From positions 1 through 64,000 of the forward strand of contig CANFVU010000001.1 of assembly GCA_947450545.1 (NCBI GenBank): a stretch of DNA of 64,000 nucleotides, given 5' to 3'. The notes below the pieces were generated by a model. It ran no database searches and was not told where the DNA came from. It was given only the letters and a program-made list of their open reading frames with translations. The DNA comes from Actinomycetota bacterium (GTDB lineage: Bacteria > Actinomycetota > Actinomycetes > Nanopelagicales > Nanopelagicaceae). The translations under genes were made by a program, and so were the position numbers. Below, piece by piece: positions 34,365-43,574 of this stretch (position 1 is its first letter; each line of letters begins with the position of its first letter).

Positions 34365-34769
34365 CTATTCTGAAGTAATTCTCTCGGCCGCGATGCGCGC
34401 CATATAAGAGACACGATCTACCAATCGCCGCTGCACTTCTGCAGTGGCGATTGTTTTATTGAAATGCGTCACTTCTGCTTCAAAAGTAAAAATATCTTCT
34501 TCAATGTTGATACATCGCGCATTGGCGCGCAACTCCTCGCCAACTGTCACCGTAGTTTCGATATTGAGAGTGAAAGTCGCAGTCTGAGTCGTCTCTCCTA
34601 ATTCCAAGAGATCGATAATTGCTGAACTACAGGCACTTTCAATGACATTCAGAACGGCCGTCGAGGAGACCACAGAAAGGTCATTGATTCCCATCGCAAC
34701 CGAGGTGTCGCCGGGACGGACAGACATAGAGGCCATACCCACGCATCCAAGCGCTGCCTCGAAGTCCAT
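34365..34769 (-). CDS. Hotdog-fold thioesterase-like protein (FlK-like)
   Basis: 134-aa protein fitting the hotdog fold of fluoroacetyl-CoA thioesterase-like enzymes: GDTSVAMGINDLSVVSSTAVLNVIESACSS forms the first strand and central helix, and GEELRANARCINIEEDIFTFEAEV the later strands. A catalytic-type Glu (VIESAC) is in the helix. The substrate is unknown. It is the last gene of the sigR-rsrA unit, starting nine bases after a 35-aa ORF. Internal ATGs at residues 12 and 15 are alternative starts. Confidence 0.7.
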   Translation of the reverse strand: MDFEAALGCVGMASMSVRPGDTSVAMGINDLSVVSSTAVLNVIESACSSAIIDLLELGETTQTATFTLNIETTVTVGEELRANARCINIEEDIFTFEAEVTHFNKTIATAEVQRRLVDRVSYMARIAAERITSE

Positions 34770-34778
34770 GTAGGAAAC

Positions 34779-34886
34779 TTACTCTTCTTCCACCTCAAAA
34801 TGGTGCGTGATTTCGGTAGTTTCGATATCAATACGAGTCTCGATGCCATCTACTGTGAATTCTGTTCGACTAAATTGCGTAACCAC
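34779..34886 (-). CDS. Small ORF (35 aa) after rsrA
   Basis: Below the ORF track cut. GTG follows the rsrA stop codon directly (TAGGTG) and the frame ends just before the thioesterase-like gene, filling the gap exactly. The peptide MVTQFSRTEF... ends in VEEE and is acidic. No family is recognised. Support comes from the tight packing and coupled start; translation is unproven. Confidence 0.5.
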   Translation of the reverse strand: MVTQFSRTEFTVDGIETRIDIETTEITHHFEVEEE

Positions 34887-35198
34887 CTAAGTCGCAAATG
34901 GTGATGGCATACCGAAAAATTGGGCTTGCATTTGCTGGGCCAAGTGCGTTGTTTGATTGAGAATCTTCTCGTGCAGTGAATCAGGCGCTTCTTCTGCGCA
35001 AGATTCAGAGAGGAGTGATCGCAACTTTTCAAGCACGAGCTGCTCGTGAGTGAGCTCTTGCTGGCATGGTGGACACTCTTGGAAATGAACTTCTATTTGA
35101 TGTACTTGGTTCTGATCTTCAATCTCATGATCAATAAAGAGAACGAGAGAGTGAAGAACTTCATTGCATGGAAGTTCATGTGGGTTGCCGCAACTCAT
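34887..35198 (-). CDS. rsrA: Zinc-binding anti-sigma factor RsrA/RshA
   Basis: Redox-sensitive anti-sigma factor that holds the neighbouring ECF sigma factor until disulfide stress ejects its zinc. The ZAS motif HFQECPPC (H-x3-C-x2-C) is near residue 38, with an additional upstream His region ([11 protein letters not shown]). A further Cys lies at CAEEAP near residue 67. Length 103 aa is typical. The start overlaps the sigma gene stop by four bases (ATGA), so both are made in step. Confidence 0.92.
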   Translation of the reverse strand: MSCGNPHELPCNEVLHSLVLFIDHEIEDQNQVHQIEVHFQECPPCQQELTHEQLVLEKLRSLLSESCAEEAPDSLHEKILNQTTHLAQQMQAQFFGMPSPFAT

Positions 35199-35860
35199 CG
35201 TTCGCCCCCTTTCACAAATCCGCGATCTTTTGCGTAATCGGCAAGAGATTCACGAAGCAACTTACGTCCTCTATGCAGACGAGACATCACAGTTCCAGTA
35301 GGAGCCCCGACAATGTCAGCTATGTCTTTATACGAAAACCCTTCAACGTCAGCCAGATACACGGCCATGCGAAATTCTTCAGGCATATCTGCAAGCGCTT
35401 GCTTGATATCTACATCAGCGATATTTTCTAAAACTTCATCTTCAGCGCTCTTACCCTGATCGCTTGTATGTGATGCAGCATCGTAAAGCTGCCAATCTTC
35501 AACTTCTCCCCCACCAGATTGGAGTGGGCGACGTTGGTCTTTACGGTAATTATTGATAAAAGTAGTTGTGAGAATTCGATAGAGCCATGCTTTGAGATTT
35601 GTTCCCTCTTCAAATTGATGAAAAGAAACAAAGGCTTTTGCATACGTATCCTGGACGAGATCTTCAGCATCGCTCGGATTCTTTGTGTAGCGCATTGCAG
35701 CGGCATACAGTTGATTTGTATATTGAAAAGCATCGCGTTCAAAACGTTCTTTGCGCTGCACAACAGATTCATGGCCAGCAGCAATCGCAACGCTACTCTT
35801 GCTCGCGGTCGCGATCTCGTTGGACGGAACTTTCTTCATCGTCATTAAGGCTACAGCCAT
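35195..35860 (-). CDS. sigR: ECF sigma factor SigR/SigH
   Basis: RNA polymerase sigma factor for the thiol-oxidative stress response, 221 aa from the chosen start. Region 2 holds [17 protein letters not shown] and [20 protein letters not shown]; region 4 holds LPEEFR-type [25 protein letters not shown] and [15 protein letters not shown]. Next gene is its anti-sigma factor. The track start TTG 35878 lies upstream of the predicted transcription start, so ATG 35860, just downstream of a SigR-type promoter, is preferred; ATG 35845 and 35839 are alternatives. Order sigR-rsrA near aroA-rsgA-hisN matches Streptomyces. Confidence 0.93.
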   Translation of the reverse strand: MAVALMTMKKVPSNEIATASKSSVAIAAGHESVVQRKERFERDAFQYTNQLYAAAMRYTKNPSDAEDLVQDTYAKAFVSFHQFEEGTNLKAWLYRILTTTFINNYRKDQRRPLQSGGGEVEDWQLYDAASHTSDQGKSAEDEVLENIADVDIKQALADMPEEFRMAVYLADVEGFSYKDIADIVGAPTGTVMSRLHRGRKLLRESLADYAKDRGFVKGGER

Positions 35861-35868
35861 ACTCTGAG

Positions 35869-35894
35869 AACCAGCCAAACGCCCCCTTTATTCC
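35869..35894 (-). promoter_or_regulatory. SigR/SigH-type autoregulatory promoter
   Basis: GGAAT (35894-35890), exactly 18 bases, then GTT (35871-35869), matching the known SigR consensus GGGAAT-N18-GTT. The start point would fall within a few bases of ATG 35860, giving an almost leaderless sigR mRNA. Confidence 0.75.
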
Positions 35895-35925
35895 TGAAAC
35901 TCCCGCAGTCTGGCCGGTTGATCGA

Positions 35926-36654
35926 CTAAAAGAGCGTCTCAGGCTCTCCGAGTTCGATTGGCGCAGTCAACTGAGCCCCGTTATTTCGCACCACATTAAC
36001 TTCGCGCCCCACAGGATGCGCCTCTAAGCCTTGGGCTGGCGAATCAACCTCCATCAAAGAGCGAATCTCTTTTACATCGGTGAGCTCTCTATTCATCCAC
36101 ACATCCCACCGATCGCGAGGCAAAAACACTGGCATGCGATGATGAATTTCGGCTAATGGTGAGACGGCTTCGCGTGTAATGATTGCGGCGCTCTCCCGAA
36201 TTTCTCCCGTTGGAGAAACCCAGCGATCCCAAATACCTGCAAACGCGAGAGTTTTTTTATCGCTACGAGAAATGTAGAACGGTTGTTTTGCTGGTGCACC
36301 TAATTCAGTTGCCCATTCGTAATACCCGTCTGCAGGAATAAGACATCGACGAGATCTAAATGCGTTTCGAAAAGTAGGTTTCTCATCAATGGATTCACTT
36401 CGCGCATTAATCGCAATCGATTGTGATTTCACTGCATCGTTTTCGTTCTTACTCCACGGTGCAATGAGCCCCCAAGAGACTGTCGTGAGTTCACGATTCT
36501 GCTCACTGTTGTGGCGCACGAGATATATTTCTTTTGTCGGAGCTATATTCCAATCGGCAGGAAGAATGGATTGACGCAAGGATTCACCAGTGTGGATTTC
36601 AAACTCTTCAATCAGTTCAGCGGGGAGCTTGCTCAAGGCATATCGTCCGCACAT
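35926..36654 (-). CDS. SOS response-associated peptidase-like protein (SRAP/YedK)
   Basis: HMCES/YedK family protein that forms a covalent thiazolidine link to abasic sites in single-stranded DNA. MCGRYALSK at the N terminus supplies the essential Cys2, which fixes the start at 36654. Other family blocks are NARSESIDEKPTFRNAF, the RRCLIPADGYYEW segment with catalytic Glu, and the histidine in EIHHRMPVFL. 242 aa. It diverges from aroA with 74 bp between starts, both of which look leaderless. Confidence 0.95.
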   Translation of the reverse strand: MCGRYALSKLPAELIEEFEIHTGESLRQSILPADWNIAPTKEIYLVRHNSEQNRELTTVSWGLIAPWSKNENDAVKSQSIAINARSESIDEKPTFRNAFRSRRCLIPADGYYEWATELGAPAKQPFYISRSDKKTLAFAGIWDRWVSPTGEIRESAAIITREAVSPLAEIHHRMPVFLPRDRWDVWMNRELTDVKEIRSLMEVDSPAQGLEAHPVGREVNVVRNNGAQLTAPIELGEPETLF

Positions 36655-36660
36655 GCAGCA

Positions 36661-36666
36661 AGATTA
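36661..36666 (-). promoter_or_regulatory. -10 element TAATCT for the SRAP gene
   Basis: TAATCT, six bases (TGCTGC), then ATG at 36654. The start codon is independently fixed by catalytic Cys2, so this is one of the clearest leaderless cases. Confidence 0.65.
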
Positions 36667-36715
36667 ACAAGGCTGAGCAGGTTATTGAGGTTCTCGAGAG
36701 CATGCACGTCTGCGT

Positions 36716-36721
36716 TAGGAT
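36716..36721 (+). promoter_or_regulatory. -10 element TAGGAT for aroA
   Basis: TAGGAT, seven bases (TAGCCAT), then ATG at 36729; decides the start against the 501-aa track frame. Confidence 0.55.
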
Positions 36722-36728
36722 TAGCCAT

Positions 36729-38039
36729 ATGACACTTTCGTCGGAATTATGGAGCGCTCCTTATCGTGGGCTTGAGCCGGTGCGCTCTCGCATCACGATT
36801 CCTGGTTCCAAATCCGTAACGAATCGAGCGTTGATTCTCGCTGCTCTTGCCGATACGCCTTCTCTACTCCGCAAGCCACTTCACTCACGCGATTCCGCCT
36901 TGATGATTGGCGGACTTAAAGCTCTTGGTATTGGAATTATTCAAGCGCCTAATGGGGATTTGCTCGTTCATCCCGCTCCTATGTTTGGGCCAGCCCATAT
37001 TGATGTTGGAAACGCTGGAACAGTAATGCGCTTTCTCCCGCCACTTGCTGCGATGGCTAAGGGGCTCATTCATTTCGATGGAGATCCTCGCTCTCACGAA
37101 CGGCCACTTGGTCCGGTCATTGCTGCGATGGAATCACTCGGTATTTCTATCGAACATGGCAATCGATATTCACTTCCTATGACGATCAATGCAAACGGAC
37201 AACTTGCTGGTGGTCGCGTAGATGTTGATGCAACGTCGTCGAGCCAATTCGTTTCTGCTCTGTTGTTAGTTGCCCCGGCAATGAAAGAAGGCCTCGTACT
37301 TCGCCATATCGGCTCATCTCTTCCATCAATGCCACATATCGAAATGACAATTCAGATGCTTCGCGAAGTGGGCGTCAGCGTCAAAGTTGTTGAAGTGGAT
37401 GGGCACAAGGAGTGGCATGTGTCGCCCACAACGATGCGCGGCCGCGAGATAACGATTGAGCCAGATCTATCTAACGCAGCACCGTTTATGGGCGCTGCAA
37501 TGATCTGCGGTGGTTCAGTCACTATTACGGATTGGCCAGAATCAACCACGCAACCTGGCGATCAACTTCGCACGATTCTCTCCGATATGGGAGCGCGCGT
37601 TGAATTTGAAAAGAGTTCTTCCGGAAGCAATCTCACAATCTCTGGCGATGGATCGATTCACGGAATTGATGTGGACCTTCACGATGTCGGGGAACTCACT
37701 CCATCTATTGCTGCACTCGCAGTTCTAGCCGATTCCCCTTCCTCGTTACGTGGAATCGGGCATTTACGACTGCACGAAACAGACCGCCTTGCTGCACTTG
37801 CCCGTGAAGTAAACGCACTTGGTGGAAAAGTTGTTGAAGAAGCGACAGCTCTTCACATCACTCCTGCGCCCCTCCATGCAGGTGTTTTTCACACATATGA
37901 AGACCATCGCCTTGCGACTGCTGGCGCAATGATTGGGTTACGTGTGCAAGGAATTGAAGTAGAAAATATTGCAACCACACAAAAGACGCTGCCTGATTTT
38001 CCGGGTGCCTGGGACCATATTTTGCAAGGCAAGCAGTGA
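36729..38039 (+). CDS. aroA: 3-Phosphoshikimate 1-carboxyvinyltransferase (EPSP synthase)
   Basis: Shikimate pathway enzyme joining shikimate-3-phosphate and PEP; target of glyphosate. 436 aa. Conserved blocks: PGSKSVTNRALILAALAD near residue 20, DVGNAGTVMRFLPPLA (LGNAGTAxR region), TSSQFVSALLL and the C-terminal HETDRLAALAREV. The NAGTVMRF form belongs to class I. The 65 extra residues of the track ORF are upstream of the promoter and are not coding. The rsgA start overlaps the stop (GTGA). Confidence 0.95.
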   Translation: MTLSSELWSAPYRGLEPVRSRITIPGSKSVTNRALILAALADTPSLLRKPLHSRDSALMIGGLKALGIGIIQAPNGDLLVHPAPMFGPAHIDVGNAGTVMRFLPPLAAMAKGLIHFDGDPRSHERPLGPVIAAMESLGISIEHGNRYSLPMTINANGQLAGGRVDVDATSSSQFVSALLLVAPAMKEGLVLRHIGSSLPSMPHIEMTIQMLREVGVSVKVVEVDGHKEWHVSPTTMRGREITIEPDLSNAAPFMGAAMICGGSVTITDWPESTTQPGDQLRTILSDMGARVEFEKSSSGSNLTISGDGSIHGIDVDLHDVGELTPSIAALAVLADSPSSLRGIGHLRLHETDRLAALAREVNALGGKVVEEATALHITPAPLHAGVFHTYEDHRLATAGAMIGLRVQGIEVENIATTQKTLPDFPGAWDHILQGKQ

Positions 38040-39016
38040 CGGCTCGGTCATATGATGAATCGGATGTTCGCATCCGTCCTTCTCGTAGAACTCGACCTCG
38101 TACAAAAGATCGTCCCGACCATGCCGATGCAGTTGAAGGTCGCGTTATTGCTGTAGATCGCGGCCGCACTACATGCTTAGTACTTGAACACAACAAACCT
38201 GTTACTGCGATGAAAGCTCGCGAGCTTGGACAGAAATCTGTTGTCGTGGGTGATTTAGTTTCACTCGTCGGCGATATTTCCGGAACTGAAGGTTCGCTCT
38301 GCAGAATTGTTTCCGTTTCTGCGCGATCCAATGTTTTGACGCGGACCGTGGATGATGCGGCCCAATTTGAACGAATGATTGTCTCTAACGTCGATCAAAT
38401 TGCCATTGTCATCGCAGCTGCAGATCCTGAACCTCGACACGGTTTTGTGGATCGCGCTCTTGTTGTTGCATTTGATCAAGGAATTGCGCCGCTCATCATT
38501 GTCACCAAGTGCGATTTAGCTAATCCTTCAGAATTCCTCGCTCCATACGCCACCCTCAATGTTCCCTCAATTCAAATTCAACGGGGTGCTGATTTAACCG
38601 CACTGAAGAAATTGCTTGAAGGAAAGAGAACTGTTCTGCTTGGGCACTCTGGCGTTGGTAAATCCACTCTCGTGAACGCTCTCGTTGGAGATGATGTTCG
38701 AGCAACTGGAGATGTGAATACAACCACGGGACGAGGTCGCCACACCTCATCAAGCGCCGTTGCACTGTCTCTTGATTCTCACCCTCATGACCAAGGCACA
38801 TGGATTATTGATACGCCGGGCGTCCGATCATTTGGTCTCGCACACGTTGAACGCGACCGAGTTATTCGCGCATTCTCTGAATTTACTGAGGCAATCGAAC
38901 ATTGCCCTCGCAATTGCTCGCATGATGAAGCCGATTGCGCGCTCAATCATTGGGATTTCACTGATGAATCTAAAGCCCGCCTTGTGAATCTGCGCGGACT
39001 TCTCGGTGAACGGTAA
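38036..39016 (+). CDS. rsgA: Ribosome small subunit GTPase RsgA
   Basis: Circularly permuted GTPase that checks late 30S assembly. 326 aa: an OB-fold, then G4 TKCDL near residue 158, G1 GHSGVGKSTLVNAL near residue 203, G3 DTPGVRSFG near residue 257, and the C-terminal zinc knuckle HCPRNCSHDEADCAL. An N-terminal basic extension of about 35 residues is present. The GTG start overlaps the aroA stop codon, so it is coupled to aroA. Confidence 0.94.
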   Translation: MTARSYDESDVRIRPSRRTRPRTKDRPDHADAVEGRVIAVDRGRTTCLVLEHNKPVTAMKARELGQKSVVVGDLVSLVGDISGTEGSLCRIVSVSARSNVLTRTVDDAAQFERMIVSNVDQIAIVIAAADPEPRHGFVDRALVVAFDQGIAPLIIVTKCDLANPSEFLAPYATLNVPSIQIQRGADLTALKKLLEGKRTVLLGHSGVGKSTLVNALVGDDVRATGDVNTTTGRGRHTSSSAVALSLDSHPHDQGTWIIDTPGVRSFGLAHVERDRVIRAFSEFTEAIEHCPRNCSHDEADCALNHWDFTDESKARLVNLRGLLGER

Positions 39017-39019
39017 CCT
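39014..39019 (+). promoter_or_regulatory. -10 element TAACCT for hisN
   Basis: TAACCT, six bases (TCACCC), then GTG at 39026; overlaps the rsgA stop codon region. Confidence 0.55.
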
Positions 39020-39025
39020 TCACCC

Positions 39026-39841
39026 GTGACTTCACAATCCCGCGATTATTCTGCAGATTTAGCGCTGGCGCATGCACTTGCTGATGCAGCAGATGCCATT
39101 ACTTTGGCCCGCTTCCAAGCTCATGATTTAGTGATTGAAACGAAACCTGATGCAACTCCGGTAACGGATGCTGATAAAGCAACGGAGAAAGCAATTCGTG
39201 AGATTCTTTCTTCTCAACGTCCCGATGATCTCGTGGTCGGCGAAGAGTTCGGTGCACCAACACCTGAAGCTATTGCCGGTAAGTACTACTGGGTGATTGA
39301 TCCCATCGATGGAACAAAGAATTTTTTGCGTGGAATTCCAGTATGGGCAACTCTGATTGGACTTGTTGCACCTGATAACACTGTCGTTGCAGGAGTTGTC
39401 TCATCCCCTGCTCTTGGACGTCGCTGGAGCGCAGCTCAAGGATTCGGATCTCATGTTCGCACCTTGGGTCAACCTGAAAAATCAATCCATGTATCTGCAG
39501 TCTCGCGCCTAGAAGATGCACAACTTTCATATAGCGATCTGATTGGTTGGGGTGAACGTAAAACCTCAATGCTCAATCTCCAAGAAAAAGTTTGGCGTAC
39601 TCGAGGCATCGGCGATTTCTGGTCACATATGTTGGTTGCCGAAGGCGCTGCAGATATTGCCGCTGAACCAGTTTTAGCTTTGTGGGATATGGCTGCTCTC
39701 GACATTATTGTTCGCGAAGCCGGTGGAATATTCACAAATATCAACGGAGTCGATGGCCCTCACGGTGGAAGTGGAATCTCGAGTAACGGCACGTTACACA
39801 AAGAATTCCTGAACGCACTCAATTCTTCTTTGTCGAAGTAA
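39026..39841 (+). CDS. hisN: Histidinol-phosphatase, IMPase family (HisN)
   Basis: Mg-dependent phosphatase of the inositol monophosphatase fold, 271 aa. Metal sites: VVGEEFG near residue 72, DPIDGTKNFLRG near residue 92 and LWDMAALDIIVREAGG near residue 222. The FLRG form after DGTKN and the aroA-rsgA-hisN neighbourhood, the same as in Streptomyces, favour histidinol-phosphatase over inositol phosphatase. GTG start with a leaderless -10 element. The following gene starts 14 bp later. Confidence 0.88.
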   Translation: MTSQSRDYSADLALAHALADAADAITLARFQAHDLVIETKPDATPVTDADKATEKAIREILSSQRPDDLVVGEEFGAPTPEAIAGKYYWVIDPIDGTKNFLRGIPVWATLIGLVAPDNTVVAGVVSSPALGRRWSAAQGFGSHVRTLGQPEKSIHVSAVSRLEDAQLSYSDLIGWGERKTSMLNLQEKVWRTRGIGDFWSHMLVAEGAADIAAEPVLALWDMAALDIIVREAGGIFTNINGVDGPHGGSGISSNGTLHKEFLNALNSSLSK

Positions 39842-39855
39842 CGGAGAGATTTTCC

Positions 39856-40362
39856 ATGGGTCTATTTTCAAAGCTATTTAAGCGCAAAAATTCTCCCGCT
39901 CGCAGCAAAGTTGATGCACCTGCACTGGCTGAACATTTCACAATTACTGACCTCGTCGTCGTCCCTGCTCCGCTCGGCAATGTACGTGGCACAACACTGG
40001 ATGAAGCCGTTATCCGTTCTTGCATTGCAGCTGTCCTTAAGAACAACCCCACCAAAGTAAATAACGTCATTATTGATCAAATGAAAGCAACCTACGACTT
40101 TCTCTCAACTGGCTACAGCCACAATACCGAACGCGGATATGCCGCTGTCGTGAGAGACAACTCTGGTGATCATAAAGAATTGCCTATTGATCGACGAGTA
40201 TTGATTGGTAGCGCTGGATATGTCCGGCGTGCCACAACAGATTTACATGCAGATATTTCAGCTCTTGTGAGCCGTGAATTGCCAGTCGATTCCACTCTGC
40301 ATCTAGCCGCTATCGATGGAATTGCTTATGCAGCAATCATCATGAAGCGCGAGATGAAGTAA
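39856..40362 (+). CDS. Conserved-looking protein of unknown function
   Basis: 168 aa, soluble. A basic N terminus (FSKLFKRKNSPARSK) precedes a mixed alpha/beta region; no signal peptide, membrane helix, Cys cluster or nucleotide-binding loop is seen. GGAGAG lies six bases before the ATG and the gene is 14 bp behind hisN, so it is probably co-transcribed with it. It ends 5 bp from the convergent zwf. I do not recognise a family. Confidence 0.75.
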   Translation: MGLFSKLFKRKNSPARSKVDAPALAEHFTITDLVVVPAPLGNVRGTTLDEAVIRSCIAAVLKNNPTKVNNVIIDQMKATYDFLSTGYSHNTERGYAAVVRDNSGDHKELPIDRRVLIGSAGYVRRATTDLHADISALVSRELPVDSTLHLAAIDGIAYAAIIMKREMK

Positions 40363-40367
40363 ATCTC

Positions 40368-41753
40368 TTAGAGATCAATCCAATGCCCGCCGACAAGTTC
40401 ATCGGCGTTATCTGGACCCCATGATCCAACAAAGTACGGATGTACTGGTGCTTCACCGTTTAAGATTCCTTGAACAATACGCCAGGTTTCAAGAACAGAA
40501 TCAATACGAGTAAAGCGCATGTGATCACCGAGCATCGCTGCGCGAATTAAACGTTCATATGCTTCTTGGCGCTCCCCAAGAGCAGCGCTAAATTCAACAT
40601 TGAGCTGCACTGGAATAGTCGAAAGATGATCGCCCGGCGCTTTCGCCATGAGCTCGATATCTACGCCATCTTTCTTACCTAAGCGGAATCGCAAAATATT
40701 TGGTGAAGCTTCTTGGGTTTCAGCAAAGAGCATGCGTGGAGGTTGCTTGAATTCAACAATTACTTCCAGCGTCGTTTCAGCAAGAGCTTTACCTGTACGG
40801 ATGATGAACGGTACGCCAGCCCAACGCCATGAATCCACGTGAACTTTTGCTGCAACGAATGTTTCGGTGTGAGAGTTTGGAGCAACTCCTGGTTCATCGA
40901 GATAACCAACATATTGTCCACGTACAACTTCATCCGGAGTCAGCGCTGAAATAGCGCGGAAAACTTTGAGTTTCTCCATCTCCATGGATTCTGCAGACAT
41001 ATCGGCAGGTGGCTCCATCGCAATCAACGCAAGAACTTGGAGCAAGTGGTTTTGGAGAACGTCTCGAACTGCGCCGACACCGTCGTAGAAAGCGCCTCGG
41101 CCCTCAATGCCAAAATCTTCGGCCATCGTAATTTGAATGCTATTGATGTAGCGACGGTTCCAGAGTGGTTCCCAAATTGAGTTTGCGAATCGGAAAATCA
41201 AAATATCTTCAACTGATTCCTTACCGAGATAGTGATCGATTCGATAGATGCGCTTTTCTGGAAGTACAGCTTCCAATACATCCTGAAGATGGATTGCGGA
41301 TTCAAGATCGCGACCAAATGGTTTTTCAACAACAAGGCGGCAGCGTCCCGTTAGGCCCACGCGAGCCAAGCCCTGTGTGACATTTTCAAATGCGGCAGGT
41401 GGAATAGCGAGGTAAATAACCGGCTTCTCTTTATCTTTGAGTACTTCAGCTAAACGTTCGTACAGTTCAGGAGACTCGTAATTTCCAACAATAAGTTCTA
41501 AGTGAGAATCGAGTTTCTCCAAAACTTCGGAGTCAGGATTCTTTACAGCAGCGAGAATTCCATCTATTGCATGTTGAGCAAATTGCGAATGATCCCATTT
41601 CGAGGAAGCAACTCCATAGACGGGCACGTTGAGGAAACCGCTCTTTGCCATGTTGTACAACGCAGGGAAAAGCTTCTTCTTCGCTAAGTCACCAGTAGCA
41701 CCGAACATCACCAAGACATCTGCTTGGCGCTTTTGAATAATTCTCGGGTTCAT
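40368..41753 (-). CDS. zwf: Glucose-6-phosphate dehydrogenase
   Basis: First enzyme of the oxidative pentose phosphate pathway; makes NADPH. About 461 aa. N-terminal coenzyme motif [16 protein letters not shown] near residue 18, the substrate signature [11 protein letters not shown] near residue 173, and [11 protein letters not shown]. The ATG at 41753 follows the gnd stop after three bases (TAATTGATG); the track's TTG 41756 would add one residue. Third gene of the tRNA-fMet-pgl-gnd-zwf unit. No opcA partner is visible. Confidence 0.96.
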   Translation of the reverse strand: MNPRIIQKRQADVLVMFGATGDLAKKKLFPALYNMAKSGFLNVPVYGVASSKWDHSQFAQHAIDGILAAVKNPDSEVLEKLDSHLELIVGNYESPELYERLAEVLKDKEKPVIYLAIPPAAFENVTQGLARVGLTGRCRLVVEKPFGRDLESAIHLQDVLEAVLPEKRIYRIDHYLGKESVEDILIFRFANSIWEPLWNRRYINSIQITMAEDFGIEGRGAFYDGVGAVRDVLQNHLLQVLALIAMEPPADMSAESMEMEKLKVFRAISALTPDEVVRGQYVGYLDEPGVAPNSHTETFVAAKVHVDSWRWAGVPFIIRTGKALAETTLEVIVEFKQPPRMLFAETQEASPNILRFRLGKKDGVDIELMAKAPGDHLSTIPVQLNVEFSAALGERQEAYERLIRAAMLGDHMRFTRIDSVLETWRIVQGILNGEAPVHPYFVGSWGPDNADELVGGHWIDL

Positions 41754-41756
41754 CAA

Positions 41757-42791
41757 TTATTTGTTCTTCTTGACTTCAACGTGACCGCCAAATTTCTTTC
41801 GCATAGCTGAAAGCACTTTATTTCCATAAAGGCCATTGCCGCGAGATGAGAAGCGATCCATAAGTGAAGCACTGAGAACATTTGCAGGCGTTCCTGCATC
41901 GATTGCAGTCTGAACAGTCCAACGTCCTTCACCTGAATCAGAGACTGAACCTTCATAAGAAGCGAGTTCTGGATCTTCTTCATATGCAATTGCAGTGAGA
42001 TCCAAGAGCCACGATGCAACGACAGATCCGCGGCGCCATACTTCAGTAATTTCAGTGAGGTTGAGATCGTAACGAGTCTCGTTATGTGCTCCGACAGATG
42101 TTGGGTGCTTGATTCCATCGCCAGCTGCATGAAGAAGGTTTAGTCCTTCTGCATATGCTGCCATTGCACCGTATTCGATTCCGTTGTGAACCATCTTTAC
42201 GAAGTGGCCTGCGCCAACAGGTCCGCAATGATAGAAACCGTATTCAGCTTGAGATGGGGTTCCATCTTTACCGATTGTCCGCTCAGCTGCTTCAATTCCA
42301 GGAGCGAGTGCTTTGAAAATTGGGTTGAGGCGTTCGACAACAGCCTTATCTCCACCAATCATCAAGCTGTAGCCACGAGCAAGGCCGTACACGCCGCCTG
42401 AAGTTCCAACGTCAACAAAGTTAATCTTCTTCTCAGCAAGCCAATCAGCATTTGCAATATCGTCACGATAGAAAGTATTTCCACCATCAATAATGATTGA
42501 TCCTGGAGCTAAATGCTCTGCAACTTTTGCAATGGTTTCCTTTGTTACTTCTGCAGGAACCATCACCCAAACTATTTGTGGGTTTGAATCGTTGTTGTAT
42601 TGAGCTAAATCTGCGAGTGAAGAAAGACCTGTGAATCCCTCTTTCGCAAGAGTCGCAACAGTTTCCGCGCTGACATCGTAAACAGAGATGTTGACTGGAG
42701 TTGAGGGGTCAATGTGCTTTTGGATTCGGCGTGCAATGTTGGCGCCCATGCGTCCGAGTCCAACCATTGTGAATTGAAGTTGTGTGCTCAT
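41757..42791 (-). CDS. gnd: 6-Phosphogluconate dehydrogenase, decarboxylating (short GndA type)
   Basis: Oxidises and decarboxylates 6-phosphogluconate to ribulose-5-phosphate. The 344-aa length is that of the short, often NAD-linked form rather than the 470-aa form. N-terminal Rossmann VGLGRMGANIARRI near residue 11, DGGNTFYRDD near residue 97, the family signature FVDVGTSGGVYGLARGYSLMIGG near residue 116, and catalytic Lys/His in HFVKMVHNGIEYG near residue 176. GGAG lies close to the ATG. 25 bp after pgl, directly before zwf. Confidence 0.95.
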   Translation of the reverse strand: MSTQLQFTMVGLGRMGANIARRIQKHIDPSTPVNISVYDVSAETVATLAKEGFTGLSSLADLAQYNNDSNPQIVWVMVPAEVTKETIAKVAEHLAPGSIIIDGGNTFYRDDIANADWLAEKKINFVDVGTSGGVYGLARGYSLMIGGDKAVVERLNPIFKALAPGIEAAERTIGKDGTPSQAEYGFYHCGPVGAGHFVKMVHNGIEYGAMAAYAEGLNLLHAAGDGIKHPTSVGAHNETRYDLNLTEITEVWRRGSVVASWLLDLTAIAYEEDPELASYEGSVSDSGEGRWTVQTAIDAGTPANVLSASLMDRFSSRGNGLYGNKVLSAMRKKFGGHVEVKKNK

Positions 42792-42816
42792 ATCTCCGCT
42801 TCGCTCTTCTCTCGTA

Positions 42817-43572
42817 TTAATTCTTTAAATCTGTAGCTATCAACATCTGTCCAAAGCTTCCCGCTTCTTTGAGGAGCGCAACTGGACCAACATTCTTCGA
42901 CGTAAATTCTGTTAGAGCCTCGCGCTTACCTTCGCCAAGAGCGAAGATATAAACCGCCGAGGAGTTCGCAAGCCGATCAACGCTGATGCTAACCCGCTCT
43001 GCGGGAGGCTTGGGAGAATTATCTACTGACACGGCCGATTTTGTTGAATGCCCCGTCGTACTTAATCCAGGAAAGAGCGAAGCAACGTGACCATCTTCAC
43101 CCATACTCAGAAGTACCGCATCAAAGCGGCGTTCCTCTAAAGAACCATCAAGTTCAACTGAATACTTATCGGCAGCTTCCTGGAGAGTCATCTCATCCGG
43201 TGAAGCGACACGATGGAAAACAAGAGTGAGATCTTTTGCTTGACTACATTTCTCGAATGCAGAAATCAATTTGGTGTCTGTGCGTTCTGGATCTTCGAGT
43301 GATGTAAAACGTTCATCGCTAAACCAAATGTGCAAGGTAAGTGATTCACCTTCAAGCAAAATTGTTGGTGATAAAAATGGTTGTGAATTGATGAGTCTAA
43401 AAATCTCTGTATCGAGAGTTTGTGCAATCTGGAATCCAGTGCGGCCACCTGTCAGAACAATGTGAGCAGCGCGATGCTGTTGCCAGTTGTGTGAGATTGA
43501 CGCGACTGTCTTATCAACAACCGTCGAGACCAGAACCCCAGTTGAGGGGTCGACGACGGTCGTGATGTTCAT
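42817..43572 (-). CDS. pgl: 6-Phosphogluconolactonase
   Basis: Hydrolyses 6-phosphogluconolactone, the middle step of the oxidative pentose phosphate pathway. 251 aa with HIVLTGGRTGFQIAQ (about residue 36), LHIWFSDERFTS (about residue 89) and the catalytic-site LLSMGEDGHVASLFPG (about residue 155). The N-terminal VVDPSTGVLVSTVV lines up with other Pgl proteins, supporting the ATG at 43572. That ATG is only two bases beyond the 3' end of tRNA-fMet, so there is no room for a ribosome binding site outside the tRNA. Confidence 0.94.
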   Translation of the reverse strand: MNITTVVDPSTGVLVSTVVDKTVASISHNWQQHRAAHIVLTGGRTGFQIAQTLDTEIFRLINSQPFLSPTILLEGESLTLHIWFSDERFTSLEDPERTDTKLISAFEKCSQAKDLTLVFHRVASPDEMTLQEAADKYSVELDGSLEERRFDAVLLSMGEDGHVASLFPGLSTTGHSTKSAVSVDNSPKPPAERVSISVDRLANSSAVYIFALGEGKREALTEFTSKNVGPVALLKEAGSFGQMLIATDLKN

Positions 43573-43574
43573 AG

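Noticed and set aside
36534-36728. N-terminal extension of aroA in the track
   Set aside because: It lies across the SRAP gene start and upstream of the aroA -10 element, and is not EPSP-synthase-like.
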